NCBI RefSeq assembly: GCF_900116495.1
Contig: NZ_FPAY01000001.1
Coordinates: 620,001 to 684,000, forward strand
DNA length: 64,000 nucleotides
Origin: Arthrobacter sp. ov118
GTDB taxonomy: Bacteria; Actinomycetota; Actinomycetes; Actinomycetales; Micrococcaceae
Direction: 5' to 3'
Shown here: positions 32,838-42,002 of the stretch, one piece after another
How the letters are laid out: each line of letters opens with the position of its first letter
How positions within the stretch are numbered: position 1 is the stretch's first letter
The notes under the pieces: model-generated
Databases searched by the model: none
Told to the model about the DNA's origin: nothing
The model's input: the letters and a program-made list of their open reading frames with translations, nothing else
Position numbers and translations under genes: made by a program

Positions 32838-33671
32838 TTAGGCGAGCTGCCCGGTGATTTCCGCGGCGCGGGCGGCGGCCGCCCGGGCGCCGTCCGCGAT
32901 GATGGCCGGCATGCCCCGCTCGTCGAACGTGGCGATGGCCCTTTCCGTGGTGCCGTTCGGGCTGGTGACCGCCTTGCGCAGCGCACCGGGCTCCGCGCCC
33001 GGCTCGGCCAGCATGAAGCCCGCACCCGCGACGGTTTCCCGGGCCAGCAGCAGCGACAGCTCAGGGTCCAGGCCCAGCTCCACCCCGGCCGCCGCCATGG
33101 CCTCAGCCAGGTAGAAGGCGTAGGCCGGGCCCGAGCCGCTGATCGCCGAAAGGGCGTCCACCTGCTCTTCGGGTATCTCCACCACCGTTCCGGCGGCCGC
33201 GAGGATGTCCTTCGCGCGCTGGAGCTGCTCCGGGGAGCAGTTCGTCCCGGCCGAGACGGAGACGACGCCGCGGCCCAGTTTGGCGGGCGTGTTGGGCATG
33301 GTCCGGATGACGGGCTGGCCGGCCGGCAGTGCTGCCTCCAGCTGCTGCAGGGACACGGCGGCGGCAACGCTGATGACGATCGTGTGCGGGGAGAGGGAGC
33401 CGCTGATTTCCCGTGCCAGATCCGCGATGCCGACCGGCTTGACGCCGAGGATCACGACGCCGGAGCCCGTGGCGGCCTCCTTGTTGTTCTCTGGTTCTTC
33501 TTCGCCGGCGATGGCGGTGATCCCGTGGTAGCGTTCCGCGAGTTCTGCGGCGCGCTCGGCCCGGCGCACGGTAGCGACAATGTCGGCCGGGTCGACGCCG
33601 CCATCAATCAGCCCGCCCATGATTGCCTCGTTCATTGACCCACAGCCCAGGAATGCGATTCGGTTGCTCAT
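32838..33671 (-). CDS. proC: Pyrroline-5-carboxylate reductase
   Basis: ProC reduces pyrroline-5-carboxylate to proline with NAD(P)H. The 277-residue protein starts with the Rossmann motif IAFLGCGSMNEAIMGGL and ends with the dimer domain carrying ALSAISGSGPAYAFYLAEAM (near residue 170) and TSPNGTTERAIATFDERG, the ProC signature. ATG 33671 is chosen because it directly precedes the Rossmann motif; the longer frame starts in the upstream gap. Ppx and the HTH/bS22 pair are in the same wider neighbourhood as in Mycobacterium. Confidence 0.95.
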   Translation of the reverse strand: MSNRIAFLGCGSMNEAIMGGLIDGGVDPADIVATVRRAERAAELAERYHGITAIAGEEEPENNKEAATGSGVVILGVKPVGIADLAREISGSLSPHTIVISVAAAVSLQQLEAALPAGQPVIRTMPNTPAKLGRGVVSVSAGTNCSPEQLQRAKDILAAAGTVVEIPEEQVDALSAISGSGPAYAFYLAEAMAAAGVELGLDPELSLLLARETVAGAGFMLAEPGAEPGALRKAVTSPNGTTERAIATFDERGMPAIIADGARAAAARAAEITGQLA

Positions 33672-33760
33672 GTCCCCATCATTGCAGTCCGGTGCGATTC
33701 CCAGCCAGCTCACACCTTCGCCGCAGTCATTGCACAACTTCGGGCCCTAACGTAGTAAGT

Positions 33761-33876
33761 ACCTCATTGAGGGTGCGAGTGATGCAGCAGGCATGCGGAT
33801 GCCTGCGCGGCGCCGGTGGTTTGTAGCGGGTTTGTCCATTTTCCTGCAGCAGGCCGCCGGCGCCTTTGCCGTTTAA
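33761..33876 (+). ncRNA. Structured RNA element, copy 1 of 2 (unknown family)
   Basis: In order: a small CCTC-ATT-GAGG hairpin, the invariant GGTGCGAGTGATG (33772-33784), a hairpin 33787-33806 (8 base pairs, GCGG loop), a 20-base arm at 33811-33830 pairing with 33843-33862 at 19 of 20 positions across a 12-base loop, then GTTTAA at 33871-33876. Copy 2 repeats this order with different stem sequences. Four to five G-U pairs in the long stem would be A-C mismatches on the minus strand, so the RNA is read from the plus strand. No plus-strand gene follows, so a leader role is unlikely. I do not recognise the family. Confidence 0.65.
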
Positions 33877-34020
33877 CCCCCTGCGGTTCAACCCCTTGTC
33901 GCGACGGACTTACCGCGCCGCGTTTTAGCGGCCTTCCCCGGACCTCCGCAGACGGCCGTCGGGCTTGCCAGCGAACTCACAGCCAATTCCCGCTGTCCGC
34001 CCATCTACGGACACTAACTT

Positions 34021-34141
34021 AGGAGGTGCCTCTACAGGTGCGAGTGATGATAGCCGGCTCCGCCGGAGCCGGCTATGCGCCGGGCGTTTGCAGCAGAGTT
34101 CCCCCAAGTTCTGCTCCAGGCGTCCGGCGTAATTCGTTTAA
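34021..34141 (+). ncRNA. Structured RNA element, copy 2 of 2 (unknown family)
   Basis: In order: GAGG-TG-CCTC, the invariant GGTGCGAGTGATG (34037-34049), a 13-base-pair hairpin 34050-34076, a 20-base arm 34078-34097 pairing with 34110-34129 at 19 of 20 positions across a 12-base loop (GTTCCCCCAAGT), then GTTTAA at 34136-34141. Compared with copy 1 the long stem keeps CGCCGG, GTTTG opposite CAGGC and its length, while other pairs change on both sides (G-C to C-G, G-C to A-T), which is evidence for selection on RNA pairing. A possible -10 TAACTT lies at 34015-34020. Confidence 0.65.
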
Positions 34142-34219
34142 GGGACCCAGGCAGCCGCAGGCCTGACATGGGTCAACTGGGGCTATTTGGACTGACGCCA
34201 ACTCCAGCACCCACCTGAA

Positions 34220-34804
34220 TCATCGTCTGCGCGTCAGCGCGGGCCGCACATCAGTAACCTCGCCCTCTGCAGGCAGTGCCGTGTCGATGGAATTCCCTGA
34301 CGAGATCTGCCGCTTGACCTGCTCAAGCTCTTCCTTGAGCAGGTCAACAGTGGCGCGGTATTTTTCGAAGTCCGCCGTTCGGCGCCTGGCCACGGCGTAA
34401 CTGATGCCGGCGGCGAGAAGGGCAAGCGGGAACGACACCAGCAGGGCCCAGCCGGACGCGGCAAGGAAGTCCAGCGCCACGGGAAGTGCCTGCTTGAAGG
34501 CCAGGAACTCGTTCACCCCGCCGACCACTGCGTTCAGCGCGGAGTCTAGGGGGCCCAGAAACTGCCCCACGACAGGTGTCCCGGAAAACGACGGAGCGGT
34601 CAGCGGCGGCTCTCCCCCTGCAGACCAGCGCGAGTCACCGAAATGGTTCAGGACGTAAATCCCGGCACCCGCGTTGAGGGCCGCGAAGAGCAGGACGGAA
34701 CCAAGCGCCGTCCAATAAATCCTGCGCGGACGCCAGAGTCCCGCCACCAGCGCGAAGACTGTGGCCGCGACCCAAGAAAAGATGCTGAGCTGGTCGCGGC
34801 TCAT
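34220..34804 (-). CDS. Membrane protein of unknown function with C-terminal coiled coil
   Basis: The 194-residue protein has two N-terminal membrane helices (about residues 8-45), an extracytoplasmic region of about 65 residues, a third helix (LLVSFPLALLAAGISYAVA) and a cytoplasmic helix with heptad-like charge spacing (KYRATVDLLKEELEQVKRQI), probably a coiled coil. No family recognised. I start at ATG 34804; the longer frame to 34906 has no ribosome site. It lies 102 bases after the sigma factor gene on the same strand. Confidence 0.65.
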   Translation of the reverse strand: MSRDQLSIFSWVAATVFALVAGLWRPRRIYWTALGSVLLFAALNAGAGIYVLNHFGDSRWSAGGEPPLTAPSFSGTPVVGQFLGPLDSALNAVVGGVNEFLAFKQALPVALDFLAASGWALLVSFPLALLAAGISYAVARRRTADFEKYRATVDLLKEELEQVKRQISSGNSIDTALPAEGEVTDVRPALTRRR

Positions 34805-34906
34805 GCCGCCGAGTAAATCCAAGGAATTCCCGCCTTTACAGTTGGAGTCAATGCTTGTTCCGGTCCCAGGCGAGCCTATCCCGCGGGCCAGAAATGCTTG
34901 ACACAT

Positions 34907-36259
34907 TTAGGAAGCAGAGTTGCAGGCAGCAGGCGGGTCTTGTCGCTCACCGGCTCCGGCCCTGCAGCGCCCGGTGCTCCGCAGCCTCCCTTCCAGGAAC
35001 CGGCGTTCGGCTTCCGTCCCGGCCAACCCGAGCGCCCGCCTGTAGGCGTCGGCAGCCTCGGGAAGGCGGCCGAGGCGAACCAGGAAGTCCGCACGGATCG
35101 CGTGGAAGAGGTAGTAGTTGTCCAGCGCAAGGTCCTCTGTGGCTGCCAAGGCGGCAACGGGGCCGCGCACTTCAGCCAGCGCGACGGCGCGGTTGAGCGC
35201 CACCACCGGCCCGGGCGCTACGGCCAGAAGCTGGTCATATAACTGCACGATCTGCGCCCAGTCAGTGTCCCCGGCGGTCGCAGCGTCGCTGTGGACAGCA
35301 TTGATCGCTGCCTGGATCTGGTACGGACCCGGACGGTTACGCCGCAGGCATTGCCGCACCAGCTCCTGGCCCTCGGCGGCCAGGGCGCCGTCCCAGCGTC
35401 CGCGGTCCTGGACCGCCAGCAGCACGAGGCCGCCGTCGGGGGCGAAGCGCGCGCCCCGGCGGGACTCGATGAGCAGCAACAGCGCCAGCAGCCCCGTGGC
35501 CTCCGGCTCGTCGGGCATCAGGGATGCCAACAGCCTGCCAAGCCGGATGGCTTCCACGCAGAGTTCCGCACGTGCCGGGCTGTCCGCGGCGCCAGGGGTG
35601 GCGCCAGGGTTGTAGCCTTCATTGAAGATGAGGTAAACGACCGCCAGTACCGCTTGCAGCCGTTCAGGCAGTTCGGCGCCCTGCGGGACACGGTACGGGA
35701 TCTTGGCATCGCGGATCTTTGCCTTGGCGCGGACCAGCCGCTGCGCCATGGTTGGCTCGGGCACCAGAAAGGCCCGGGCGATCTCCGCCGTCGTCAATCC
35801 GCCCAGAAGCCGCAGCGTGAGCGCCACCTGGGCGGATCTGGCGAGGGCGGGATGGCAGCAGGTGAAAATCAGCCGCAGTGTGTCGTCTTCCACCTCGTCC
35901 CTGCCTGCCTGTTCCGCCAGGACCTGCTCTTCCGCAGCCGGCGCCGGTGCGCCGCCGGACCGCGCCGCCGCGAGCAAGGCCGCCTGCGCCTGTTTGTCCT
36001 CGCGCGCCGTCTCCCGCCGCAGCCGGTCAATCGCCCGGCGCCGCGCCGTTGTGATAATCCAGCCGGCCGGGCTGGGCGGGACTCCTGCCGAGGGCCAGTG
36101 CTGGACAGCCGCCGCAAACGCGTCCTGCACGGCGTCCTCGGCAATGTCGATGTTCCCGAAGGTGCGGGTCAGGACGGCCACGGCGCGGCCGTATTCGTGC
36201 CGGAACACCCGGGCAATTTCCGCCTCGCCCGCACTTGCATCTGCACTCGGATTGCTCAC
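34907..36259 (-). CDS. ECF sigma factor with C-terminal TPR-like domain (ECF42 type)
   Basis: The 450-residue protein has sigma region 2 ([34 protein letters not shown], near 18-50), region 4 ([38 protein letters not shown], near 145-183) and a long C-terminal helical domain (200-430) with tetratricopeptide-like repeats. This is the ECF42 layout. Such sigma factors have no classical anti-sigma partner and are linked to DGPF/YCII proteins, one of which is the next gene upstream. In Streptomyces relatives the C-terminal domain is needed for activity. Confidence 0.9.
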   Translation of the reverse strand: MSNPSADASAGEAEIARVFRHEYGRAVAVLTRTFGNIDIAEDAVQDAFAAAVQHWPSAGVPPSPAGWIITTARRRAIDRLRRETAREDKQAQAALLAAARSGGAPAPAAEEQVLAEQAGRDEVEDDTLRLIFTCCHPALARSAQVALTLRLLGGLTTAEIARAFLVPEPTMAQRLVRAKAKIRDAKIPYRVPQGAELPERLQAVLAVVYLIFNEGYNPGATPGAADSPARAELCVEAIRLGRLLASLMPDEPEATGLLALLLLIESRRGARFAPDGGLVLLAVQDRGRWDGALAAEGQELVRQCLRRNRPGPYQIQAAINAVHSDAATAGDTDWAQIVQLYDQLLAVAPGPVVALNRAVALAEVRGPVAALAATEDLALDNYYLFHAIRADFLVRLGRLPEAADAYRRALGLAGTEAERRFLEGRLRSTGRCRAGAGERQDPPAACNSAS

Positions 36260-36274
36260 TTCGCCCCGCCGCGG

Positions 36275-36616
36275 CTAGTGCTGGAAGGGACGCACTTCAA
36301 CGGGAAGGGTGGTGGCGCCGGCGAGCTTGCGCGCCCAGCCGATGGCCTCGTCCAGATCCTCGGCTTCGATGACGGTGAAGCCCCCAAGGTGCTCTTTGCC
36401 TTCGGTGAACGGACCGTCCGTGATGAGGATTTCACCCTCATTCGGGCGCAGGACTGTGGCGGACTCTGCGGGGTGGAGTCCCGCGGCGAACACCCAGGCC
36501 CCGGCCTCCCGCATCTCACGGTTCAGGGCAGCCAGGTCACGCATGATGGGCTCGAGGAACTCAGGGTCCGGAGCGGGGCCGTCGGGCTGGTAAATGCTGA
36601 GCAGGTACTGCGACAT
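36275..36616 (-). CDS. YCII-related (DGPF) protein
   Basis: The 113-residue protein shows the DGPF motif in ILITDGPFTEGKEHLGGF (residues 66-83) and the YCII ferredoxin-like fold start MSQYLLSIYQPDG. DGPF proteins are the usual neighbours and probable target genes of ECF42 sigma factors; their biochemical role is unknown. The ATG at 36616 has AGGAGG 7 bases upstream. It is 15 bases before the sigma gene, so the two form an operon. Confidence 0.9.
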   Translation of the reverse strand: MSQYLLSIYQPDGPAPDPEFLEPIMRDLAALNREMREAGAWVFAAGLHPAESATVLRPNEGEILITDGPFTEGKEHLGGFTVIEAEDLDEAIGWARKLAGATTLPVEVRPFQH

Positions 36617-36757
36617 CTCGGTGCCTCCTTGTTGGCTCGGCCGGCGGAGTGCCGGCCTCTCAGCTAATACACGAACAGGATCCGTGCGGATCGACACCGG
36701 ATCGACGCTGCGGATCGGCACTCCTGGGACCGGGCGGCGGGGCCGGGACGGGCCGGC

Positions 36758-37747
36758 TCAGGAGTCCAGCTGCCCGGCAGGTTCGCGCGCCACATGCGGT
36801 GCCGGCTGCAGCGGCCCCTCAAAGACCAGCTGGTCCAGCCGGCGCAGAATGAGTCCCTCGCGGAGCGCCCACGGACAGATTTCCATGGTGGTGAACCCGA
36901 ATAATTCCAGGGCCGCTTCCGCGACCAGGGCGCCGGCGAGGACCTGGCGTGCGCGGGCCTCGGAGACACCGGGCAGGTGGAGCCTGTCCTCCACCTCCAT
37001 GGCCGAGATGCGCTGCGTCCAGAGCCCCAGGTCCAGGGACAGCAGTTCCCGCTTGACGTAGGGCCCGGCGGCGCTGGGCGCGGCCCCGGCGATCCTGGCG
37101 AGGGACCGGAAGGTCTTGGATGTGCCCGCCACGAGGTTGGGCCGACCCAGCTTTTCGAATTTGCGGACGGCGGGTTTGAGTGTGGAGCGGATGTAGCGGC
37201 GCAGCTCCTTGATGCTCTTGGCCGAGGGCGGGTCCTCGGGGAGCCAGTCACGCGTGAGCCGGCTGGCACCAAGCGGCACGGACATCGCCAGTTCGGGCAG
37301 TTCATCCTGTCCGAGGGCCATTTCGAACGAGCCGCCGCCGATGTCCAGGTTCAGGATGGGCCCGGCGCCCCAGCCGTACCAGCGCCGGACCGCAAAGAAC
37401 GTCATGGACGCCTCTTCGCTGCCGGTGAGCTCACGGAGGGTGATGGTGGTTTCGTGCTTGACGCGGGCCAGGACCTCGGGGCCGTTGGTGGCCTCGCGGA
37501 TGGCCGAGGTGCAGAACGCGAGGAGGTCGTCGGCTTTATGTTTGGCCGCGAATTCCCACGCTTCGAGGACGAATTCGACGAGTTCGTGCTGTCCGGCGTC
37601 GTTGATGTTGCCGTCGTCATCGAGGAACTGCACCAGCGACAGCGGCCGTTTGTGCGAGGCGAACGGCACCGGCCGGGCGCCGGGATGGGCGTCCACCAGC
37701 AGGAGGTGGACGGTGTTGGACCCGATGTCGAGGACGCCTAGACGCAT
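36758..37747 (-). CDS. Ppx/GppA phosphatase family protein
   Basis: The 329-residue protein has the sugar-kinase/Hsp70-like ATPase fold: N-terminal phosphate loop LDIGSNTVHLLLVDAHPG and the second loop NLDIGGGSFEMALG near residue 145, with the catalytic Glu in the EEASMTFFAVRRW region. Family members cleave polyphosphate or pppGpp. It lacks the long C-terminal domain of enterobacterial GppA, like mycobacterial Ppx1 (Rv0496), which sits in the same proC neighbourhood. Whether it acts on polyphosphate or (p)ppGpp is open. Confidence 0.9.
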   Translation of the reverse strand: MRLGVLDIGSNTVHLLLVDAHPGARPVPFASHKRPLSLVQFLDDDGNINDAGQHELVEFVLEAWEFAAKHKADDLLAFCTSAIREATNGPEVLARVKHETTITLRELTGSEEASMTFFAVRRWYGWGAGPILNLDIGGGSFEMALGQDELPELAMSVPLGASRLTRDWLPEDPPSAKSIKELRRYIRSTLKPAVRKFEKLGRPNLVAGTSKTFRSLARIAGAAPSAAGPYVKRELLSLDLGLWTQRISAMEVEDRLHLPGVSEARARQVLAGALVAEAALELFGFTTMEICPWALREGLILRRLDQLVFEGPLQPAPHVAREPAGQLDS

Positions 37748-37810
37748 GCTGCCATTATTGCCGGGCGGAAGCGGCTGGTCGAACTGTTCGCGTCGTTACT
37801 GTTCCCGGCC

Positions 37811-38245
37811 CTACTCTTCCCCGTCCGCGGGCTCGTCGGAGGGCTTGAAGTCGCGGCGGATGTTGGCCACGCCCTCGGGGTCGATTTCAAAGCCGAAGGC
37901 GGCCCCGGGGTTGATCACCATGCCGAGCTCGTCGCCGAGGTTGCCCAGGATCGCGGCGCCCTGTGTGCCCAGAACGTTGGGGGCGGCGTCGAGATACTGC
38001 CCGGGGACGCGGCTCGGGTGCGAGAAAACGGCCAGGACGGGCTTGCCCGACGAGTTCGCGAGGACCAGCGGCTCCACCTGGGAGTCGGGGCCTTCGAGGG
38101 CGTCGGAGCTGAGCACGTAGACCTCGTTGTTGAGGAAGGCCAGGATCACGTCCACCGGGTTGGCGTCCGGCTGCTCCCCCCGGGCAAGCTGCTCTTCGAG
38201 CTCGTTCAGCGGCTGGTTGTCCAGGTGTGCGGGCTGTTCAGTCAT
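37811..38245 (-). CDS. SseB-family protein
   Basis: The 144-residue acidic protein has the SseB N-terminal-domain pattern: LNELEEQLARGEQPDANPVDVILAFLNNEVYVLSSD, then PLVLANSSGKPVLAVFSHPSRVPGQY and GAAILGNLGDELGMVINPGAAFGFEI. In actinobacteria such proteins are found alone, with no type III secretion; function unknown. It is 63 bases before the ppx gene and 64 bases after topA, all leftward. Confidence 0.75.
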   Translation of the reverse strand: MTEQPAHLDNQPLNELEEQLARGEQPDANPVDVILAFLNNEVYVLSSDALEGPDSQVEPLVLANSSGKPVLAVFSHPSRVPGQYLDAAPNVLGTQGAAILGNLGDELGMVINPGAAFGFEIDPEGVANIRRDFKPSDEPADGEE

Positions 38246-38309
38246 GTTCCTACTCGATCACGTCCGCGGCCGCTCCGCAATTCGCATTTCCGCTCCCGTC
38301 CGGCGGCCC

Positions 38310-41045
38310 CTACTTCTTGGCGGCGGCCTTCCGGGCCGGGGCCTTGCGCGTGGCCGTCCGCTTGACCGGGCCCTTGGCCCGCTTTTCGGCCAGAAGTTCG
38401 ACGGCGCGGTCCCGGGTCAGCTCCTCGATCGCTGTGCTGCGCGGCACGGTGATGTTGGTGACGCCGTCGGTGATGTACGGGCCGAAGCGGCCTTCCTTCA
38501 CCACAATGTTCTTCTCCGAGACCGGGTCCGGGCCGAACTCCGCCAGCGGCGGCACGGCGGCACGGGCGCCGCGCTGTTTGGGCTGCGAGTAGATCTCCAG
38601 CGCCTCCTCGAGCGTGATCGTGAAGATCTCCTCTTCGGAGCCGATCGAGCGGGAGTCCGTACCCTTTTTCAGGTACGGGCCGAACCGGCCGTTTTGCACA
38701 GTGATCGGGTTGCCCTCGGCGTCCTGGCCGAGCACGCGGGGCAGGCTCATGAGTTGCAGCGCCTCGTCCAGGGTGACCGTTTCCACGCTCATGGAGGCGA
38801 AGAGCGACCCCGTGCGCGGCTTGGCCTTCACGGGCTTCTTCGGCGGCTTCGGTTTGCCGTTCTTGTAGTACTCCACGGGCTGGCTGGCCAGCTGTTCCTC
38901 GGTCATCTCCGGGATGATCTCGGTGACGTAGGCGCCGTAGCGGCCGTTCTTGGCCACGATCGTGTGGCCCGTGTGCGGGTCCGTGCCGAGGACACGTTCT
39001 TCCGGGGCGGCGGTCTCCATGAGTTCAACGGCTTTGGCCGCGGTGAGCTCATCCGGTGCAAGGTCCTCGGGGACGTTGGCGCGGGCGGCCTCGACGACTT
39101 CCCCGGTTTTGGGATCGACCGTGGGCACGGAGCTTTCCAGGTACGGGCCGAACTTGCCCACCCGCAGCGTGATCCCGTCCGTGATCGGCACGGAGTTGAT
39201 TTCCCGGGCATCGATCTCACCAAGGTTGTTCACGATGCTCAGCAGGCCGGGGTCGGCGTCTTCGCCGAAATAGAAGTGCTTGAGCCAGGCCGGCCCGGCG
39301 GCCTCGCCGTTGGCGATCTTGTCCAGGTCCGCTTCCATGTCGGCCGTGAACTCGTAGTCGACGTAGTCCCGGAAATGCTGTTCGAGGAGCCGGACCACGG
39401 AGAACGCAATCCAGCTCGGGACCAGCGCGGAGCCCTGCTTCCGGACGTAGCCACGGTCCTGGATCGTGGAGATGGTGGAGGCGTAGGTCGACGGGCGGCC
39501 GATGCCCTTCTTTTCCAGCTCTGCCGTCAGGGAGGCTTCCGTGTAGCGCGGCGGCGGCGAGGTCTCGTGTCCGACGGCGACGATGTCCGAGGCGGTCAGC
39601 GAGTCGTCCTTGGCCACGTTGGGCAGGCGGCGGGCCTCGTCGGTGTCGTCATCGCCGCGGCTTTCGTCCTTGCCCTCTTCATACGCGGCCAGGAAGCCCG
39701 GGAAGGTGATGACAGTTCCGGAGGCCGAGAACTCGGCATCGCGGCCGGCGGCGGCGCCACCCACGGTCACGGCGCCCAGGCGGATGGTGGCGGTGGAGCC
39801 CTTGGCGTCAGCCATCTGCGAGGCGACGGTACGCTTCCAGATCAGCTCGTAGAGCCGGAATTCGTCACCGGAGAGCTGCTTGGCGACCTGCGCCGGGGTG
39901 CGGAAGGAGTCGCCGGCGGGACGGATGGCCTCGTGGGCTTCCTGGGCATTGGCGGCCTTGCTGCTGTAGACCCTCGGGGACTGGGGAACGTATTCCGTGC
40001 CGTACAGTTCGGAGGCCTGGCGCCGGGCCGCGGTAACGGCCTCGTCGCTCAGTGCGGACGAGTCCGTACGCATATAAGTGATGTAGCCGTTTTCGTAGAG
40101 CCGCTGGGCCACCTGCATGGTGCTCTTGGAGGAGAAGCGCAGTTTGCGGCCGGCCTCCTGCTGCAGCGTGGAGGTGGTGAACGGCGCCGCCGGACGGCGG
40201 GTGTACGGCTTGGTGTCGACCGAGCGGACACGGAAGTCCGCGGTCTGCAGGCCGGCTGCCAGGGCGGCGGCCAGTTCCTCGTTGAGGTGGACGACGTTGC
40301 GGGCGGTGAGTTCGCCGTCGTCGTTGAAGTCGCGGCCGCTGGCCACCTTCGCGCCGTCCACAGCGGCGAGCTTGGCTTTGAAGGAGCCGGACTCGGCACC
40401 GAACTGGCCGGTCAGGTCCCAGTAGGAGGCTGCCTTGAACGCCATGCGCTCACGCTCCCGGTCCACCACCATGCGGGTCACCACGGACTGCACACGGCCC
40501 GCCGACAGTCCGCGGGCCACCTTGCGCCAGAGCACCGGGGAGATTTCGTAGCCATACAACCGGTCCAGGACGCGCCGGGTCTCCTGCGCGTCCACCAGGT
40601 CCTGGTCAACATCGCGCAGGTTGTCCATGGCGCGGTGGATGGCTTCCTTGGTGATTTCGCCGAAGGTCATCCGGTAGACCGGCACCTTGGGCTTAAGGAC
40701 TTCCAGCAGGTGCCACGCGATGGCCTCGCCCTCGCGGTCCCCATCGGTTGCGAGATAGAGCGCGTCGGCGTCTTTGAGCTGTGCCTTGAGCTCGCCGACC
40801 TTTTTCTTCTTGTCCGCAGACACCACGTAGTACGGCTTGAAGTCGTTTTCAATGTCGACGGCGAACTTGCCCAGCGGGGTCTTCTTCAGTTCCGCGGGCA
40901 GCTCGGAGGGCTGGGGGAGGTCGCGGATGTGACCGATGGAGGCCTCAACGATGAAGCCCTCGCCCAGGTACTTGGCGATGGTCTTGCTCTTGGCAGGAGA
41001 CTCCACAATCACGAGTTTCTTGCCGGTCTTGGCCTTGCTTGGCAC
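38310..41045 (-). CDS. topA: DNA topoisomerase I
   Basis: TopA relaxes negative supercoils by cutting one strand through a tyrosine. The 911-residue protein has the Toprim domain at the N-terminus (KLVIVESPAKSKTIAKYLG, and ATDGDREGEAIAWHL with the metal-binding acids), the active-site region ENGYITYMRTDSSALS near residue 323, and C-terminal topoisomerase repeats of the zinc-free actinobacterial type (GRFGPYL occurs repeatedly, about 620-880). It ends in a Lys/Ala-rich tail (RTATRKAPARKAAAKK), typical of actinobacterial TopA and needed for processivity. I use GTG 41045 with GTAGGAG upstream rather than the longer frame. Confidence 0.96.
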   Translation of the reverse strand: MPSKAKTGKKLVIVESPAKSKTIAKYLGEGFIVEASIGHIRDLPQPSELPAELKKTPLGKFAVDIENDFKPYYVVSADKKKKVGELKAQLKDADALYLATDGDREGEAIAWHLLEVLKPKVPVYRMTFGEITKEAIHRAMDNLRDVDQDLVDAQETRRVLDRLYGYEISPVLWRKVARGLSAGRVQSVVTRMVVDRERERMAFKAASYWDLTGQFGAESGSFKAKLAAVDGAKVASGRDFNDDGELTARNVVHLNEELAAALAAGLQTADFRVRSVDTKPYTRRPAAPFTTSTLQQEAGRKLRFSSKSTMQVAQRLYENGYITYMRTDSSALSDEAVTAARRQASELYGTEYVPQSPRVYSSKAANAQEAHEAIRPAGDSFRTPAQVAKQLSGDEFRLYELIWKRTVASQMADAKGSTATIRLGAVTVGGAAAGRDAEFSASGTVITFPGFLAAYEEGKDESRGDDDTDEARRLPNVAKDDSLTASDIVAVGHETSPPPRYTEASLTAELEKKGIGRPSTYASTISTIQDRGYVRKQGSALVPSWIAFSVVRLLEQHFRDYVDYEFTADMEADLDKIANGEAAGPAWLKHFYFGEDADPGLLSIVNNLGEIDAREINSVPITDGITLRVGKFGPYLESSVPTVDPKTGEVVEAARANVPEDLAPDELTAAKAVELMETAAPEERVLGTDPHTGHTIVAKNGRYGAYVTEIIPEMTEEQLASQPVEYYKNGKPKPPKKPVKAKPRTGSLFASMSVETVTLDEALQLMSLPRVLGQDAEGNPITVQNGRFGPYLKKGTDSRSIGSEEEIFTITLEEALEIYSQPKQRGARAAVPPLAEFGPDPVSEKNIVVKEGRFGPYITDGVTNITVPRSTAIEELTRDRAVELLAEKRAKGPVKRTATRKAPARKAAAKK

Positions 41046-41239
41046 GGTGCTCCTACAGAAAAAGGTGGCTCGGGCAGATGCGCCCATACCCGCCTAGTTC
41101 ACCATATTTTGCCGAATCGCGCGCATCCGGCCGGAAATAGTCGCCCTCCGGAAGGGAATTCCCGCCGGAAAAGTGCAGCTTGTCCGGGGCACTTGGAGCG
41201 GCTGCCGGACATCGGCTCGGTTCCGCGCCGGAAGCGTGC

Positions 41240-41986
41240 TCAGGCCTTTGCCGGGGCCTTGGTGGAGGTCCCGGCGGGGGCCTTTGCCGGGGCCTTGGTG
41301 GAGGCCGCTGTGGGGGCCTTTTCGGAGGGCGCACCCCGGTCGTCCGGAATCATCGACCACATGGTGGCCATGCGCTCAGCGCCCTCGGGCACGTGGTCCG
41401 GGTCCTGAAGTTCGTAGTCCCGCAGGAGGTCGAAAACGCGCCGCGTCAGTTCGGCCCGCTGCTCCGGGGTCAAGTACAACAGGTTGCTGGCCAGCACCAC
41501 GGAGGAGGGGCCTTCGGCGGTGTCGCCGGCCTCGCGCCGTTCATTGCGGGCCTTAGCGTACGCCAGGGCCCGGCGGCGGTAGGCGTCGAGTTCGAGGTCC
41601 AGAACGGCAATCTCAGGGCCGGCCACTCCCCCGAGCGAGTGGATGGTGAAGTCCGTGCCGGCGGCCTTCCAACGTCGTTCCCGGGCGTCGCCGGCGGTGG
41701 CAGCGGGAACTACGATGCCCCACTTCTGTAGGGCCCGCAGGTGGTAGCTCATGGCGCTGGGCGTCAGGCCGGTCTGAGCGGCAAGCTCGGTGGCTGTCCG
41801 GCTCGCTTGGGTGGAATACAGTTCAGAAATGACCTCCAGCCGGGCAGCGTGGGCCAGTGCCCGGATCGCCTTCGGGTCGGTGATCTCCACTTGCTTCTCC
41901 GGACGGTGCCGGCGCTTGGCGGTCGGGGCTGCGGGCTCCGCCGTCGGGGTTTCTGCGTTCACTCCTCCAGTGTATCCATCCGCCAA
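41240..41986 (-). CDS. ArsR-type HTH regulator with KAPAKA tail
   Basis: The 248-residue protein has a winged helix (IRALAHAARLEVISELYSTQASRTATELAAQTGLTPSAMSYHLRALQKWGIV, near 45-95), a ligand or dimer domain, and a C-terminal tail of repeated KAPAKAP units like histone H1 or TopA tails (41248-41310 at DNA level). The start is uncertain: ATG 41986 gives the full frame, GTG 41962 removes eight residues. It is divergent from the MFS transporter gene, with paired ATGAA/TTCAT sites between, so it is probably the local repressor. Confidence 0.82.
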   Translation of the reverse strand: MADGYTGGVNAETPTAEPAAPTAKRRHRPEKQVEITDPKAIRALAHAARLEVISELYSTQASRTATELAAQTGLTPSAMSYHLRALQKWGIVVPAATAGDARERRWKAAGTDFTIHSLGGVAGPEIAVLDLELDAYRRRALAYAKARNERREAGDTAEGPSSVVLASNLLYLTPEQRAELTRRVFDLLRDYELQDPDHVPEGAERMATMWSMIPDDRGAPSEKAPTAASTKAPAKAPAGTSTKAPAKA

Positions 41987-42002
41987 ACTATGAAAGAAAT
42001 GC

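Noticed and set aside
33773..33838. Small frames starting GTG CGA GTG ATG in both RNA copies (MRVMQQACGC and MRVMIAGSAG) as leader peptides
   Set aside because: Only the first four codons agree; the rest differs in sequence, length and stop position, while the base pairing is conserved. RNA structure explains the conservation better.
33816..34022. 68-codon plus-strand frame in the gap after proC
   Set aside because: No ribosome site, odd composition, and it crosses the stem of RNA copy 1.
33761..34141. Tandem glycine riboswitch, 6C RNA or integron attC site
   Set aside because: The glycine aptamer core and its downstream gene are missing; only one loop has a C-run, and of five; attC core sites are not present on both sides.
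38127..41408. 1093-codon plus-strand frame opposite topA
   Set aside because: It is the antisense shadow of topA: high GC at third positions keeps the opposite frame open. The translation has no recognisable domain, while the minus strand gives a perfect TopA.
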